A stretch of DNA of 64,000 bases. It comes from Siphonodentalium dalli (Eukaryota; Mollusca; Scaphopoda; Gadilida; Siphonodentaliidae). The stretch is from assembly GCA_032622095.1 (NCBI GenBank), contig CP136061.1, positions 232,558,944 through 232,622,943 of the forward strand, read 5' to 3'. The translations under genes were made by a program, and so were the position numbers. Under the pieces are notes generated by a model. That model was not told the origin of the DNA. It saw nothing but the letters and a program-made list of their open reading frames with translations, and made no database searches. Positions 10,902 through 22,360 of this stretch are shown here, in pieces (position 1 is the first letter of the stretch; every line of letters begins with the position of its first letter).

Positions 10902-13019
10902 GTAATCTATATTTTGGTGTATTATAGTATATATTAGCATATGTGCGTATAGGCATATCACATGGGTGGGTGGTTTAAGAAGATGATTTTAAAAATCGTG
11001 ATTTCTGCTATGTTCACTTTTACTGGAACTACTGTACTAATATTAGTTACGATATAGTACATTTTACATTTTATTTAAGTAACGAGAGTCATAGTGGGTC
11101 ATTCCACATAACAATACACAAATACACAGTAATCTTATCCCTTGGCCAAAATGCAAATTTATTCTTTTCAACGGGAACAGGAATTAAGGCGTCTCACAAT
11201 ATTAATGTATCCTGATTGTAATCATTTAATAGGTAAACATATTACTTATCAATTGAACAGTCCAATGCTAGCACATGTTATAGACTAAAACTTTTAGTTG
11301 ATATTTTGCCTAATATTTGCGTAATAGTCGGACTATTTTATAGTCCATTGTGCTTATCGGAAGTTATCCCCAAGAATGTTTATATATTCATACCGATCTT
11401 GCGTGCCGGTAATTAACACAAATATGTAAATTAGCACATGTTGAGCAGGCTGTGGCGTAGGTAGGTGCCTCCTGAGTGTACAGAAATAGCGACTGGTATT
11501 TCCTGCCCTGTGTGGGAACTGTTACATCGGAAGTCGTTCTATCGCCGATTTGTGATGGTTCTTGACTGATTTGTGACGGTTCCTGATGATCCAAGTTATA
11601 CATTTTCGCGAGTTTTTGACAGTTAAAACGCAATGTTTGAGCCATCTAGGTGATAATTCGATTAGTTTTTTCATTCCCATCATAATCTATGGTCTCAAAT
11701 AACGTAAACATAATGAAAATCCTATTGTGCGAGTAATAGCAACGACGAAAACTGCGAATTGTGATATCTCGATCGGTTCTCTCCCGATCGAGTCGGTTCT
11801 CTCCCAATTTAATCGGTTCTGTCCGGGAAATACGATGACTATTATTTGGAAGGATACGTGAAAATAACCATGTAAACACAACGAAATATCAATTATGTTG
11901 AATTTACACCACTTATAAATGATCAATTTCAGTGAGTTACACTGCCTTCTTACATATAATTATGTGTCAACAGTAGTAACATAATCGTTCACTTTATTGT
12001 GACGCAAAGAAGGGGGGGTCTGGAAACAAATTGCACATATAGGGCCCAAACAGTTTTTTTCCGACCCCGAGGGACCCACCACCCCATTTGTGCAAAAAAA
12101 ATATTTTTCTTTCTCATGTTTATCAAAATTTCAGAGTTTTTTTTTTTATAAACACAGATCAGAAAAACGAAAAATAAACTGTATTTCCATGTGTTTCCTG
12201 GTGTTTTCAGTATCTAACAACACAAGTCGCCCTAGACCCCATTATAGCCTTAATATATCGAGTGTGTTGTGTCTGACAGAGAACACTGGCCAGTGTATAT
12301 AGTGGTAAACAGGTCAGGGGTTCTACAATTATTTGTGCATGACCAAAGAACTCTTTAGTCTTATCCACCGGGGTGGGGTGGGGAGGGGAATTGTTTTTGG
12401 TTAGGTATCAAGCCCGTAGCCAAGGGGGTTCCTTCCCTTCGAACGAACGGCCCTTCTGCCTGCATGTGCCCGGTGGTGGTAATTGCCGTTCGCCGTTCGG
12501 GTGAACGTGTCATGTGCAGCAGTTGACCAAACGGCAAAATTTTGCTGAGCGGGACCTCCCTTCGAACAAACGACGTATGTACGTATATAGATATAGTCAT
12601 ATACTACATGCATGCTTAGTTTGAATAGAGACTGGTGCACACCAATTCAACACATATAGACCGCCAACACTTGTCGGTATAAAACTGCTTTCACTGACAT
12701 GCTGCTGATGCATGCGGCTATCGGATTATATAGGTACAACGTTTCAAACCATACATATATTTAATACTGGGGTTGCTGTGGACGCAGTTAAGCGCAACGT
12801 TTTGAACTCGGATGCGTCTAACTGCATCAGCCGCAGGTATGCGAAAGCAGCTTAAGGCTCCGGAATTCGACCTGCATGTGGTTCATCAACATAACCAACT
12901 AAAAGTAGCTTGCCGGAATCACTGGATATAAAGACCCATACATACAGCGAAAGGTTGTCGCGTAAAGCACATAGCCGGGGCAGAGGCAGGTACACGAAAA
13001 TACTACAGAGTGCCAATTA
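10902..13019. other. Intergenic sequence with a dispersed repeat and small foldback
   Basis: No gene is supported. Positions 11509-11760 match a repeat seen downstream of the genes at 21783, 22075, 36010, 36303, 62540 and 62845, with the landmark TTACATCGGAAGTCGTTCTATCGCC. Near 11770-11825 the short unit TCGGTTCTCTCCC repeats three times. Positions 12685-12865 form a loose foldback (CTGATGCATGCGGCT against a related GCATCAGCCGC). The whole stretch recurs at 50943-53070. Confidence 0.5.
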
Positions 13020-13770
13020 AGCTATGTCCATCAACCTTGGTCAAAATTTTCAACTGTTCGAAATATCATGCCCGACATAACAATAGTTGGACATGTCACA
13101 CGAAACAATAGGTTAAAATCGATTTCGTAGATCGATTTTCAACAATCTATTGGTGGGGAATATTTTGTTTTAGACCATCATTTACATATTTTCCTACTTT
13201 TGGTCCAAAGTTTGACTGAAATGACCATCAATTGTAAATTTTGCAACCTTGAAGGTGGTGTCAGGTTTAAAGTTTCTAACATTTGGAAACACTGAGGCTA
13301 CTCAATAGATACTAGGATTTTGTAATTTGTATGTTCAGATTTCTCACACAGGACCGATCTATGGTCGGCCCAGTGTGTCCTGGTCCCTCCCATATGGTCA
13401 GTTAAAAACTTATAAATAACTCAAGAAAAACAAATCGTGGGCGGTGATATTCCCTGCAGATAGACTACTATAGATGTTAGGATTTAGAAATTTTCAGGTT
13501 CAGGTCACAAACTTGTCTGATACTGGTTCGATCCATGGTCAGGCCCAGTGGATTATGTTATTCTCCCATGCACAAGACAATTGATTCATTTAGAATAGCT
13601 AGGCTATATAGATACCGTTCAGATCCAGGCCTGTGAGAGAAAACTTGGAAAAATCAAAGCTCAACTTTTTTGTTTCAGGGCGGATCTAAAGTACGCCGTT
13701 TGCATCGTATTTTTCCAACATTTTCACCGGGGGAGAAACCCCGGACCCCCCCCCCCATTCAATGCGATAG
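13020..13770. repeat. Degenerate hAT-family-related repeat
   Basis: Motifs shared with the hAT-like elements include AACTG(A)T(G)ACCAT, TTGGAAA and CCGATCTATGGTCGGCCCAGTGTG. A C-run and ACCGGGGGAGAAACCCCGGA occur near the right side. No intact terminal repeats or duplication can be placed. The counterpart is 53070-53830. Confidence 0.45.
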
Positions 13771-14389
13771 GGGACACCCCATCTCGTCGCTTCACAGCTC
13801 GTGTCCAATGCCCTCATAATATATGACGAACTGTCTTTCATGTGTTTGCAAATAATCCAGATTCGTGCGCATTTTAATTTCTTTCTAATTAATTTCCAGA
13901 TAGTCCCTCGTAATAAGTGGAAATGATGTTGGATCCTGTAGTAGATACTGTTTAGTTGGAACATTATGCGATGAAATGATTGTGGTAGTATATATTATTG
14001 GCAACATGTTTAATGAGTCTGGCATAGTTAGCTCACAACCGAAGTGTTGTTTCGGCTTTCCTCTGAGCAGAACTTAAATTTCTACAATTTTCGGTGGCCA
14101 TTTTTTTTAGCCATCTTAAAATTTTTAATCGTGCTTGACTACTCATACCCACAAAAAAACATACTGATTTAAATCAATGATGTATATTGGTGCCGAATTG
14201 GCGTTTTGTCGTGTGGGTTTTCGTGAATAACTAATTATTTGCGATTTTCATTATTATTGGCGGCCATGTTAGACGCCATCTTGAATTCTGAATTTTCCCC
14301 AAAGCGGATTTTGGATATGTTATACACTCCCGCGTCGAATGACACCAAAATCGCTTCTTTACCAATTTCTTCTGGGTATAACCTCCGAC
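13771..14389. other. Intergenic, nothing recognised
   Basis: Unique-looking AT-rich sequence with its counterpart at 53831-54440. No ORF has a recognisable domain and no RNA gene is evident. Confidence 0.4.
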
Positions 14390-15120
14390 AACCATACTAA
14401 AAAGGAATACAGTGCATACACAACTTCCCGATATACCAATACCCCGCACACACGCCATTCGTACACTCCAGACTTGCATATACAGCTCACCCATGACAAT
14501 TCAGCCACTCGCTGTATACTCACCCACCTCATTCAAGAACATACAACTACTCCTTATATACATATACACAAAACAATGGCAATACAGTAACGACAGATAT
14601 ACATATACATCCCATCCATGACCACAAGGGCATGCTTATAGACTCCAACAACCATCACCGTATAGTCATTCCATATACCGCACGCCTATACACGTTATCC
14701 ATGATAACCATACAACTACTCCATATTTATCCATACACCCCACCCATTATCACAAAGCCAACATATGTATACATATACACCACCCATGACAATACAGCCA
14801 CCAAATTGACACCTGTGACCATACAGCCACCCAATTGACACCTGTACATCCCAACCATGACCACAGCCACTGTATACATAAAAACACACAGATGATCATG
14901 AAGCTACTCTCTTATGCACCACTTCATCCACCATACAGCCACTCACTGTATACCTATTAACCCCACACACGACTGCACAGCCACTCCCTGTATACCCTGA
15001 CATCTCACTATGTACACCCCTTCCATGACCATATAGCCATTCCTTGTATAACTTCACACCATTCATGAGCAAACAATAACTCCCTGTATACATATTCACC
15101 TCGCCTATGACCATACCATC
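14390..15120. repeat. Minisatellite (CCATGACCATACAGCCACT unit)
   Basis: A degenerate unit of roughly 45-50 bp recurs: CCATGACCATACAGCCACT plus CTGTATACATATACACC. The low-complexity ORFs rich in His, Thr, Tyr and Ile read straight through it and are artefacts. The counterpart is 54450-55205, with small copy differences. Confidence 0.8.
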
Positions 15121-16005
15121 ACTTCCTGGCTGTCATAATAAAGTGTCATTTTGACATACACCTTGCATTAAGTTGATAAATGTTGATGCTAATGGGCGAG
15201 AGTAGCCACATAATATGGTCCATCTCAGTTCCGTTTCAAAGTTCTGCCCATTTTCGTTAAAAACTTTGGCCACAATCCCAAATGATGTTTTCGGCAAAAT
15301 TCTATACTTCATTCTCTATAATAAATTTGTCATGCCCCATAAGGTACTGGGACGGCCAGAATATAACATTTAGTTGTCAGCTGATTAAGTAACATGTTTA
15401 ATAACCAAGTGAGTCACAATTTGCTACATGTTCGGAACAGCAGAGAATAATGTTCGGGATATATATATATGAAAAATCAACATAAAATCATAACAGATAT
15501 GTCTCCATTTATTAACGATTGTTTTCAATGCCCCTGCTATCTCCCAAAAATGACTGGTTACGATTGCAGTATGTAAGATACGTTACCTACAATTTGGATT
15601 TCCGCACGAGCTGCATTTTATTTTCATATGTTTTCTTATTGGCTGCAATTTATAACCCACATCGCAGTCACATGGTCGGAAAATGCCAACCAAATTATAA
15701 GATAAGGATACTATAATGATTTTAATACTATATTGAATTTTGCTGTAAGATACGTTACTGTAAGATACGTTACCAAAAATTAGGTATCTTGGTTTCCCAG
15801 TGGAGAATTAAGAACATAATCACCCCATTAAGTGACTTAAGAAGTTGACAACTCATACCTATCATGTGTACACATAAATATACCGCCATTCATTAAAAAC
15901 TAATTAAACAAAAATAATATAGGTCTATACGTTGGTTATGAATGTCTGTTTCTTGTATATAGCATCATGTATATGCTGTAAAGCTACAATTTTTCAACAA
16001 ACTTA
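15121..16005. other. Upstream block, nothing recognised
   Basis: Single-copy-looking AT-rich DNA shared with 55206-56070. A short direct repeat, GTAAGATACGTTAC, occurs near 15567, 15746 and 15760. No gene is seen. Confidence 0.4.
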
Positions 16006-16598
16006 AAGGGGTACTGTACGCCATTTTCAATAAATTCCCGGTGATAACAACGATCTATTATCGATACTATATAGAAATATAAGTAATTTGAGTCGAAGAT
16101 GTATTCTGTAAACGCTCAGGTTAATAGGCTATCTTAAAATTTAATAATTTAAAAGTTAATAATTTAATATAAATTGATTTTATGGCTCCAGCCATAAAAT
16201 GGCGTCTCTTAAAATTCGAATTTCCGTGTACAAAACGTAATCAAATTATAATTGAGGGATACCGGATTAGGAAAACAATTGCACACACGATCGTTTGAAA
16301 CATTATGCTTATACGGGGAGAAAACCCAAGCCATTCATTGACTAGTGACGTACACTAACTTAAATGAGTATATGGGACTACTAACCATATAATATAATGT
16401 TTATTTGATTCATTTGGTTGAAAACTTTACAAAAATTACTCGACAACGACAATTTGTATTTTTGCATTCCGGTAAATTTGCCATCCGTAACAATACTTCG
16501 TACTCAACAAACTTTCAAAAAATTGAAAAGTTGTTACATTATTCTCCGACTCGGGGATTATAGAAACCAACAACAACATCTTGGGTACAGTACCCCTT
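16006..16598. mobile_element. 593-bp MITE, present in A only
   Basis: The terminal inverted repeats are AAGGGGTACTGTAC and GTACAGTACCCCTT. Unit C has the uninterrupted site, AACTTAAGAGAATTAAG near 56073, so the insertion is directly visible. The duplicated target is TA (16004-16005 and 16599-16600) or, with ends trimmed by one base, TTAA. A TA target would suggest a Tc1/mariner-type source; TTAA would suggest a piggyBac type. No transposase is encoded. Confidence 0.85.
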
Positions 16599-17204
16599 TA
16601 AGAGAATTAAGTTAATAATGTGATTCATCTGCTTATGTTAATTTCTCAATCCGGTACACTAAGACGAAGTTTCGCACCGTAACGTATCATGTTTTGATCA
16701 AGATAGCAATTACCTGCTGACGTGGGAAGTGGTTGGGGGGGGGGGGGGGGTAGCAACGGGATTGTCGAATAGACCGATAGGTCTTACCGTCTCTTCCTGC
16801 CTCATGTGTAATTGTGTATGCCTTTAATTATGCATCAAATAAGGACAAAAATGCAATTTGACAATTTTTATCTAATCTTTTCTTCAGTTTTGTTTTCTGA
16901 TATACAGTGTGTTTCCCGTGCACTCACCAACTGCTAATTAAGGCGGTATATATTGAATATATAGGGACGACGTCATGGCTTGATTGTCAGTTCAGGAAGT
17001 GGCCAGAGGTCCTGGTTGAGGGGTGGGGTGTCCTTGAAATTTCCAATTACCCCCTTCCCCTTGAACCAGACCAAACTCTCATGTTCACATAATTTGACTC
17101 GCACCTCTCCCCCATTGCGTTGTAATTTTAAAATTGGTACCTCAAGCTTTTCAACTGCATGTTGGGAATTTGAAGAAACGCTATCACAAAAAAAGGATAT
17201 AGGC
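16599..17204. other. Proximal upstream region of gene A
   Basis: Contains a G-run near 16735-16750 and, at 17005-17095, a degenerate copy of a dispersed GGGGTG...CTTGAAATTTCCAA...CCCCC repeat also seen near 23180 and 63380. The counterpart is 56090-56690. No coding region is recognised. Confidence 0.4.
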
Positions 17205-17212
17205 TATATATA
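17205..17212 (+). promoter_or_regulatory. TATA-like element upstream of gene A
   Basis: TATATATA sits in the context GGCTATATATACC, 95 nt before the candidate first-exon ATG at 17300, leaving room for a start site near 17235-17245. It is conserved at 56691-56698 in copy C. Copy B lacks it because its upstream sequence ends at 32159. The evidence is the sequence match only. Confidence 0.4.
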
Positions 17213-17299
17213 CCGTATGTAAACTTGATCTTTACTGTCCGATTTTCACGACTGAAGAGTCAAACCATAAATATTGCATTCAGAGAGTTTAGTCTTGGT

Positions 17300-17393
17300 A
17301 TGAACTACGATTCTACGTGTAAACAGTATGTATTTTTACATAATTCAGATATTGTATACAATCTAAAACGTCAAAGTGGAGTATCTATACGTG
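17300..17393 (+). CDS. Candidate coding first exon of gene A
   Basis: From ATG 17300 the exon encodes 31 residues plus one base and ends ATACGTG at a consensus donor, GTAAGT (17394-17399). Joining to the acceptor at 17709 gives G+TT, one Val codon, followed in frame by the ATG at 17712. The exon is preserved with the same length and phase in copies B (32193-32286) and C (56776-56869). The peptide starts MNYDSTCKQY and has no recognised domain. It could instead be 5' UTR, with translation starting at 17712. Confidence 0.5.
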
Positions 17394-17709
17394 GTAAGTG
17401 TAGGTCTAGGACCATTCTGTAACCGAAAAATCTTATTTGGAGCATCTACACTTTAAAGTGGGACCCCATATATAATGTATAAATAACTACACTTTTGTGT
17501 AGATTGAATTCTACCTATCTGTGTAGCTGATTTGTACTGAATATAATAAAGTGTATGGAAGGTTATACTTCAACTCGCTATTAAAATGTAGCCATACCTA
17601 CACAAATAGTGTAAATATTTGCTCTACAATTCTATAATTTAAAGGATTGGATACTTTAAAAAGTAAAAATGCTACTTTTTTGTGTAGAACTCTTGCACTT
17701 TTTTTTCAG
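17394..17709 (+). other. Predicted intron 1 of gene A, rich in TGTGTAG/CTACAC
   Basis: The 316-nt interval is bounded by GTAAGT and a T8CAG acceptor. It contains repeated TGTGTAG and CTACAC(A) motifs in both orientations, including ACTACACTTTTGTGTAGAT near 17492. Introns B and C are 315 nt and nearly identical, apart from a T7 tract before the acceptor CAG. Confidence 0.55.
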
Positions 17710-17711
17710 TT

Positions 17712-19433
17712 ATGGCTTGTGCGTCAGAACAGACAGAAGGTGTCTGCGGGCCAAGTTCTTCAAGTGAACCCTGGCTATTCTGCGACGACGAGTTGCAGAC
17801 AACGAAGTATCCATACGACGACGACACCGAACACTGGGGTAAATGGATTACCTATCACAGCCGTGCAACTATCGATGAAGCGTGGGGAAAAGCGAAAGAG
17901 TACTATTGCGCGGGATTGTTCGACGGGGTTAGTAGCATGAAGGTGAGTGGCGTCCGAACAGACCCTGAGCACGCAGGCAACCATGTCATAATCTACTACT
18001 GCGCTTACAGTGACGCTTCTTTGTGCAGGGCTATCGGAGAACGTGTTGTTGATATAATGGAATATGACAGACCATGTTATTACAAAACTGACACCAGTCA
18101 CACCATGGACTGCACCGTCGTTTATCGCTCAGCGGAGAAGCGTGCATTGGTAATGAAAGTAGCACCATTTGAAGCGCCAAGTTCTTCCAGTGACCGGTGG
18201 CTATACTGCAAAGACGAGCTGCAGATGATGAAGTATCCATACAACTACGACGACGATCATTGGGGTAAATGGATGACCTTCCACAGCCGTGAATCTATCG
18301 ACGAAGAGTGGGAAGACGCAATAGATTACTACTGCACGGGGTTGCTTGACGGAGTTAGTTTCATGAAGGTGAGTGGCGTCAGCACAGAGCCTGAGCATGC
18401 AGACAACCATGTCATTATCTACTACTGCGCTTACAATGACGCTTCTTTGTGCAAGGCTATCGGGGAGCGTGTCGTTAGTATGATGGAATACGACAGACCA
18501 TGCTATTACAAATTGGACGCCATGACCCTTGCCGACCAGAAGTGTGAATCGGTTATGGAGGTAGCGCCATTCGATGCGGAATTGGAGGCGCCAAGTTCTT
18601 CAAGTAAACCATGGTTATACTGCGGCGACGAGCTACAGATGACGAAGTATCCATACAACAACGACACCGAACATTGGGGTAAATGGATGACCTTCCACGG
18701 CCATGCATCAATCGATGAAAAATGGGAAAACGCAAAAGAGTACTATTGTGCGGGATTGCTCGACGGGGTTAGCAGCATGAAGGTGAGTGGCGTCAGCACA
18801 GGGCCTGAGCATGCAGGCCATCATGTCATCATCTTCTACTGCGATTACAATGACGCTTCTTTGTGCAAGGCTATCGGGGAGCGCGTTGTTAACATGATGA
18901 AATACGACAGGCCGTGCTATTACAAAACTGACGCCATGACCCTTGCCGGCGTTTATCGTGCAACGGGGTTTAAGCGTGCATCAGTAATGAAGGTAGGACC
19001 ATGTGAGGAATCAAGTTCTTCCATTGATCATGGCCGCTTGCTATTCTGCAGAGACGATCGGCAGATGACGAACTATCCATACAAACACGACACCGAACAT
19101 TGGGGTAAATGGATGACATTCCACAGGCGTGCATCTATCAATGAAACTTGGACAAAAGCAAAGGAGTACTATTGCGCGGGATTGCTCGACGGTGTTAGTT
19201 GCATGAAGGTGTGTCGTGTCAGGACTGAGCATGAACGTAGCCATGTAATAATATACTATTGCGCTTACAATGACGCTTCTTTGTGCAAGGCTATCGGTGA
19301 ACGTGTCGTTAATATGATGAAATATGACAGACCATGCTATTACAAAACTGACGCCATGACCCTTGGTGGCGTTTATAACTCGGCGGGGGAGTGTGCACCG
19401 GTAATGACGATAGCGCCATTTGATACGGCGTGA
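17712..19433 (+). CDS. Gene A: four-domain BLES03/DUF1917-like protein
   Basis: The main exon gives 573 residues from MACASEQ. Four tandem domains cover about residues 14-154, 155-292, 293-433 and 434-573. Each follows the order SSSS linker, W-x-x-C, KYP, HWGKW, a TFHS-like segment, IDE/INE-x-W, a GL-DGVS-MKVSG-like stretch, HVIIYYC, YNDASLC, AIGERVV and YDRPCYYK. The order GKW, H/W helix, KVS, HVI-x-Y-x-x-DF/YND, YKPD-like and GVY matches the BLES03 (C11orf68/UPF0696) family as I know it; known members have one such domain. The molecular role of that family is not established, although its fold has been reported as eIF4E-like. Domain 2 lacks the terminal GVY. No membrane segment is seen. Domain 3 looks like a fusion of two ancestral domains, which explains one domain fewer than in B and C. 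The start is chosen because all three copies share it just after a splice acceptor. Confidence 0.8.
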   Translation: MACASEQTEGVCGPSSSSEPWLFCDDELQTTKYPYDDDTEHWGKWITYHSRATIDEAWGKAKEYYCAGLFDGVSSMKVSGVRTDPEHAGNHVIIYYCAYSDASLCRAIGERVVDIMEYDRPCYYKTDTSHTMDCTVVYRSAEKRALVMKVAPFEAPSSSSDRWLYCKDELQMMKYPYNYDDDHWGKWMTFHSRESIDEEWEDAIDYYCTGLLDGVSFMKVSGVSTEPEHADNHVIIYYCAYNDASLCKAIGERVVSMMEYDRPCYYKLDAMTLADQKCESVMEVAPFDAELEAPSSSSKPWLYCGDELQMTKYPYNNDTEHWGKWMTFHGHASIDEKWENAKEYYCAGLLDGVSSMKVSGVSTGPEHAGHHVIIFYCDYNDASLCKAIGERVVNMMKYDRPCYYKTDAMTLAGVYRATGFKRASVMKVGPCEESSSSIDHGRLLFCRDDRQMTNYPYKHDTEHWGKWMTFHRRASINETWTKAKEYYCAGLLDGVSCMKVCRVRTEHERSHVIIYYCAYNDASLCKAIGERVVNMMKYDRPCYYKTDAMTLGGVYNSAGECAPVMTIAPFDTA

Positions 19434-19552
19434 GGAGCAACATTACAAATACTTTGCGAATGGTGGCTTATGTTAGCAGTGGTATAATTTATTCCGGGTT
19501 CGTCAAATGTTTCCAAGTCAGTCACCAAAACATTGAGCGTTTTGTTTTTATG
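19434..19552 (+). other. 3' flank of gene A
   Basis: This stretch is shared almost exactly with copy B (34776-34895) and, with many changes, with copy C. It is probably 3' UTR. No AATAAA is present in it. Confidence 0.4.
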
Positions 19553-20680
19553 TTTACCCATACCATGTATGGTAAACATAGTGTCGTTGTCCGGATTGAC
19601 CACTTGTCGTGCGTCCGTCCGTCTGTCCGTCCGTCTGTCTGTCCGTCCGTAGACACTTTACGTGTAATGCGATAACTCAAACATTTCGAGTTCGAATATG
19701 GGTTTGATCCGACTTTTTTTGACAGAGTTATGGCCCTTTTTCGACTTAGAATTCATGAATTCTGCCATAACTCAAACATTTTTTATCTGATTGGAACCAA
19801 ATTTGGTGTATGAGTTTCTCAGACCAACATACAGATTGATTTCGAATATGGGTTTGATCGGATTTTTTTTAATGGTGTTATGGTCCTTTGACATATGATT
19901 CACACATACATGTACTTCGATAAATCAACCATTTTTCATCTGATATGAACCAAATTTGGTATGTGAGTTTCTCAACTCAAAATACAGAACGAGTTTGAAT
20001 ATGGGTTAGATCCAATTTGTTATACCAGAGATATGGCCCTTTTTAAACTAAGAATTATCCAGATTATAACCCAAGTAACTTACAATTAATGAATACCTGC
20101 TTCTCTGTGAGCAAGATAAAAGACAATATAGTTTATTGCTTTGAGAGTTATTTATAGCCCTCATATGTTAGGTCTGTATAAGAGACACAGTGAATTATTG
20201 GATAAATTGATTTAGCTATCTTTTTAACCACAACTTAGCCATGTGAATTTATTTAACTAGACCAATGGAGCTCTCTAAGTCCTTGGATGATGGGACTACA
20301 TTGGATCAAACAGGGCAGAGATAGGTGATTTAACCCCTTTTACCCATTCCATGTCTTTTAACCTTTTCCATTAAATAAATAATGATATTATTTTGATATC
20401 TCACATGGCAATTTGCAACAACATGAATAGAACTGCTCACACTATGATAGTGGTGACAGGCTCTAGAGTTTAGATGTTATATTAACCCTTCTATATTGAC
20501 TCATACATTCCAATAATTTGTGTTATTACTGGTTATTATGTACATTTGTCATATACTACTTTAGATCATAACAGTATACTCTATAATTCAACATTAAAAG
20601 ATTATGATTCTGATCTTAACAATTTACTATCGCCAAGGGATGGGTTAAACATCTGCCGATCGTGATCGGCCTCTCGTTAT
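19553..20680. mobile_element. About 1.1-kb insertion in the 3' flank of copy A
   Basis: Copies B and C run straight from the T-rich 3' flank to TTTCAGTGCCTCATTAATTATT (34917 in B), while A has this extra block. It starts near an inverted repeat, ATGTTTACCCATACC/ATGTATGGTAAACAT, and a GTCC/GTCTGTCC microsatellite (19612-19652). It then has three diverged copies of a roughly 165-bp unit containing AATATGGGTTTGATC and TATGGCCCTTTTT. The ends and target duplication cannot be fixed. An AATAAA lies at 20374-20379. Confidence 0.6.
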
Positions 20681-22350
20681 TCTAAAATTTCAGTGCCTCA
20701 TTAATTATTACGAAAAATTAGTTGTTCTTTTATTCGTTGTTACTTCAACTATATTTATGATGCACATATTGTCAACATCGGTCCACTGTTTACGAATCCG
20801 TGAACTTGATGACGGTTCCCTTTCCTGAATCATTTCATACAAAAAATGCAGCCAATACGCCAAGGATTAGATATTAAGAAATATCTAATCGGGATTCATG
20901 ATTAGAAAGCGATTGATATTTACAGATGCCACGCGATGTTTGGATTGTTTATTTAAAAATGAGTATGCACTATCCAGATATAATCGAAAGGGGTGATTAT
21001 ATTGACTAAATAACGGAGATATCCGGAAATAAAAACAAATAAATTCTTAAAGAGCGTTTGAAATGGATCGTTTATCGTTAAGAGCGTTTTTTTTAACAGA
21101 AGAGGTTATTTCTATCAAGCTATTTTTTATGATGGAAAACAACAGCTAATTTATTAGATGATTTTTATCACAAACCGCCAAGTCGAATTTACTCCGATTT
21201 AAGACTTTCAGATGGAAAATCCGAAGTAGATCCTCTAAATATTGGTACAACAAACCACTCATAATTCTTAGAAAAATGTACGACAATAAAATTTTGATAA
21301 GTTTGTAATCTGTTTAGGGATAGTCAATGTGACCACTTCCATATATTGCTGGTTAGAAAGGTACCACACTACGTCCAATCATTAACTAATATAGTGAGTG
21401 GTTTATTCGACCCCAGTCTGTGATTGACTTATATACTCCCAGTATGGTCCATAGCATGACTATAATTTCTCCAGATCATACTGTTTACCAATGGATGGCC
21501 CCATTCGCCACGACACGGCGTGTACATAGGGCAACCATGGGCATCGGCTCCCCACCGGCCACCCGGCTGTGCGTATCTATATATAGTGACATTCCTTGTG
21601 AAAATGGAAAACAGAAAATTCCGGTCTGTACGTTCTTAGACGTTTCAGAGATTCCTTTGCTTCTGAAATGTGTTGTCAGAACAATGGCTTTGGAACTGAT
21701 GGTTGACATGTTATGCTCTCAGAAGCTGCAGAATTTAGCTTTACATAATTCGTAAACAGGACCGTTTTAGCACTATGTAGGAACTCTTACATCGGAAGAC
21801 GTTATATCGCCTGTAGTCTGATGGTTCTTGGCTGATTTGTTACGGTTCCTTATGATTAAAAATAATTATTTTCGGGACAATCTAATTATAGATATCTTAA
21901 TAGTGGGTACGTTCCAGTGGTTTACTTGGAACAGTATGGTGTATATAGTAAACATTGATTCGAATCTGTGTTCTTCTATGTTCTTGAACGGTGGGCTGCC
22001 AAGACCATATCTATATTTAGAGCACAATCCCATTGTTACCCCCATTGTTGGGAAAGCACACAAATTCCCACTGCAGGAACGGTTACATCGGAAGTCGTTC
22101 TATCGCCGGTTTTTGATGGCTCAGGAATGATTTGTTACGGTGTCTGATTATCCAAATTATACATTTTCGCGAGTTTTTGCCAGTTAACTCGCAATTTTTT
22201 AGCCATCAAGGTGATAATTCAATTTATTTTTCCATTACCCTCACAATTAATCTATGGTCCCAAATAACATGAGAATAATGAAAATCACATTGTGCGAGTC
22301 ATATAACAACGACGAAAACCGCGAAGACTGAATATTTCTGCCCAACAAAC
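20681..22350. other. Downstream block A (shared with B, diverged in C)
   Basis: Nearly identical to 34917-36576 and recognisable but rearranged at 59490-63150. It contains two copies of the TTACATCGGAAG(A/T)CGTT(A/C)TATCGCC repeat near 21788 and 22085. ORFs of 111 residues (21420-21755) and 100 residues (21828-22130) exist. In the first, the few A/B differences mostly change amino acids, and both are interrupted or diverged in C, so neither is called a gene. Confidence 0.5.
21028..21043 (+). terminator. Possible polyadenylation signals for the A-type gene
   Basis: Two AATAAA hexamers, 21028-21033 and 21038-21043, are conserved in copy B at 35255-35260 and 35265-35270, about 480 nt after the B stop codon. 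In A the 1.1-kb insertion moves them further away. Weak evidence, based on the motif only. Confidence 0.25.
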
Positions 22351-22360
22351 CAATCATAAT

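Noticed and set aside
14339-15114. ORFs rich in His, Thr, Tyr and Ile in the minisatellite
   Set aside because: They read through a simple tandem repeat; no start context or domain.
17775-19244. Ladder of minus-strand ORFs of 60-114 residues opposite each BLES03-like gene (also in B and C)
   Set aside because: They repeat once per domain as mirror images of the coding strand and have no independent signal; they are shadows of the sense codons.
21420-22130. ORFs of 111 and 100 residues shared by units A and B
   Set aside because: Shared only because the whole block is duplicated. The A/B differences in the first mostly change amino acids, unit C breaks them, and no domain is recognised.
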